DNA of 64,000 nucleotides, taken from contig CM048844.1 in NCBI GenBank assembly GCA_026545765.1, positions 6,140,524 through 6,204,523 on the forward strand. Direction: 5' to 3'. Positions 62,746-64,000 of the stretch are shown piece by piece. Both the position numbers and the translations under genes were made by a program. Source of the stretch: Plantago major. Taxonomy: Eukaryota; Streptophyta; Magnoliopsida; Lamiales; Plantaginaceae. Numbering within the stretch: the stretch's first letter is position 1; each line of letters starts with the position of its first letter. A model generated the notes under the pieces. That model was not told where the DNA came from. It saw nothing but the letters and a program-made list of their open reading frames with translations, and did no database searches.

Positions 62746-63350
62746 CTCCATAGGCAACAATCCAACTGTTCAATGACAACCTCAGGTACACTGATGCTGC
62801 TATTTCTTTCCCAGAATTTATTTGTCCGTTCTATATTTATCTCACTGAAAAACATTTTTGGTTCTTTCATCAGGAACTTCCTTTCTTGGAAAGCATATGG
62901 CAAGTAGAAATCTTGATAAAACTTGTATGTTGTATTTGCTAGGAAGAAATGTATTTTTTCACCTTTTTATTTTATTTTTATTATTATTAAAGAAGAGGTG
63001 GGAACTAGGAATGCAATCTCACAATCCCGAGGGTCGAAATTTCCGCAATCTAGATGAATTTAAGAAACAAAGTGACCTATGCTATGTAAGCCTATCCGCT
63101 CTTGAATTTCTACTAGTTGATTCATACGTGCAAACAATTTGTTAGTAGTATTATTATTCTTATACAGTTATACTACGTCATTACAGAAGATAATCGATAT
63201 ACACCTTGAATCTTGATCACCCTCAAATAGCTACTTGTGACTTTTGAACATTATAATTGAATGCAATAAAATAATTCGAGCCGTTTTTTCTCTCTCTTCA
63301 TGATATAAATACAAGACAACCCAAACATATGGGAATGCAAGTTAAATTAT

Positions 63351-63424
63351 GCATGTAGTACATTATTCAAGTCCATGCATGTAGTATACATTATTCAAGT
63401 CTATGCATGTAGTTATTCAAGTCC
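63351..63424. repeat. Tandem repeat, ~28-bp unit, about 2.7 copies
   Basis: tgcatgtagtacattattcaagtcca, then tgcatgtagtatacattattcaagtcta, then a shortened tgcatgtagttattcaagtcc. The copies are nearly identical, which suggests recent slippage. Confidence 0.85.
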
Positions 63425-63684
63425 AGTTTTTTATTAGTGTTTGATTACAAGGTGTTTGTAGTAGGAAAAATCCTAATTATTGACATACTTGGTTCTTAGT
63501 GGTTAGTATTAAGATATAGAGACCACATGGCATCTCCTCCTTAGATTACATGAGTTTGGCATCAACTTATTATGCGATTTATAATTATAAGTCAATTTCA
63601 CTTTATTGGACAAAAATAAGGTTTGATTGATAAAATCCTACACCTTAATTTTCCAGTCATCTTACAAGGTTGCTTAAAAAGTAC

Positions 63685-63934
63685 TACTCCCTCAATTCCA
63701 AAGATTTATTTCCATTTTGATTTCGACCGGTCAACTGTCTTCGACTTTGACCACGAATTACTCTTAAATTATAATAATAAATAATTTAATAAAATCATAT
63801 ATTCAAAATATCATTCTTAAATTTTCATTAAATAATTTTGTTAAATCATTAACTATTACAGATTAAGAGTAATTTGTGCTCAAAGTTGAGAGTCAAAGTT
63901 AAAATTGAAAGAAATCTTTGGAATGGAGGGAGTA
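63685..63934. mobile_element. Stowaway-type MITE (250 bp)
   Basis: The left end TACTCCCTCAATTCCAAAG pairs with the right end CTTTGGAATGGAGGGAGTA. The inner parts continue (atttatttccattttg against aaaattgaaagaaat). TA targets are present. This is the best-preserved Stowaway-type copy in the window. Confidence 0.85.
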
Positions 63935-64000
63935 CTAATTTTCTCCAAACACGTTGATTTAAGTACTTCTTTTAAGTCTCAAATTTCTACTACCTTATCA

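Larger units (their letters stand above)
62746..64000. other. 3' flank of the tomosyn-like gene and intergenic end of window
   Basis: The first few hundred bases are probably the 3' UTR. A short tandem repeat (63351-63424) and a Stowaway-type MITE (63685-63934) follow. No further gene begins before the window ends. Confidence 0.5.

Overview
This is nuclear DNA from a land plant, most likely a core eudicot. The evidence is AT-rich intergenic DNA full of MITEs, genes with many short introns, and families seen only in plants or in plant-specific form: an ATL RING-H2 protein, a subgroup-22 R2R3-MYB, a bHLH106-type factor, a TBL polysaccharide O-acetyltransferase, a DOG1-domain protein, and clathrin heavy chain with the plant-type C-terminus. 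No species or order can be proved from the sequence.

Layout. 0-2.2 kb: intronless ATL RING-H2 gene (+), a partial copy of its own 3' end, a ~100-bp minisatellite and a foldback MITE. 2.85-5.26 kb: PIF/Harbinger DNA transposon with one reading-frame break. 5.5-6.9 kb: a promoter-like stretch with no gene behind it and a two-copy tandem repeat. 7.0-7.7 kb: MYB gene (-). 11.1-12.3 kb: two-exon bHLH gene (-). 12.3-17.4 kb: MITEs and one copy of a ~315-bp dispersed repeat. 17.4-19.5 kb: unknown, probably plastid-targeted, single-TM protein (-). 20.5-23.5 kb: seven-exon ALG11 (-). 25.7-36.3 kb: clathrin heavy chain in 30 exons (-). 39.4-42.1 kb: five-exon TBL gene (-). 42.6-44.6 kb: Mutator-like element with ~600-bp TIRs, a perfect 9-bp target duplication and a GRF zinc-finger ORF. 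46.4-46.8 kb: minisatellite. 48.0-49.0 kb: two-exon DOG1-like gene (+). 50.8 kb: tRNA-Lys(CTT). 51.7-62.7 kb: 24-exon tomosyn-like WD40/R-SNARE protein (+). The window ends with a Stowaway-type MITE.

The genes are unrelated neighbours, as usual in plants, although three serve the endomembrane system: ALG11 builds the N-glycan precursor at the ER, clathrin heavy chain coats vesicles, and the tomosyn-like protein regulates SNARE fusion. The TBL enzyme works in the Golgi. I built the exon models by hand from reading frame, splice sites and remembered family sequence. The clathrin (1707 aa), ALG11 (464 aa), TBL (472 aa) and tomosyn (1102 aa) models each close in frame at about the family's usual length.

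Most worth a second look: the MULE whose two TIRs each carry paired G-boxes, a TATA box and a start codon; three introns that need GC-AG splicing (one in clathrin, two in the tomosyn gene); an in-frame alternative acceptor in ALG11; the duplicated 3' end of the ATL gene; and several local minisatellites beside genes. I did not find a convincing new multi-gene system.
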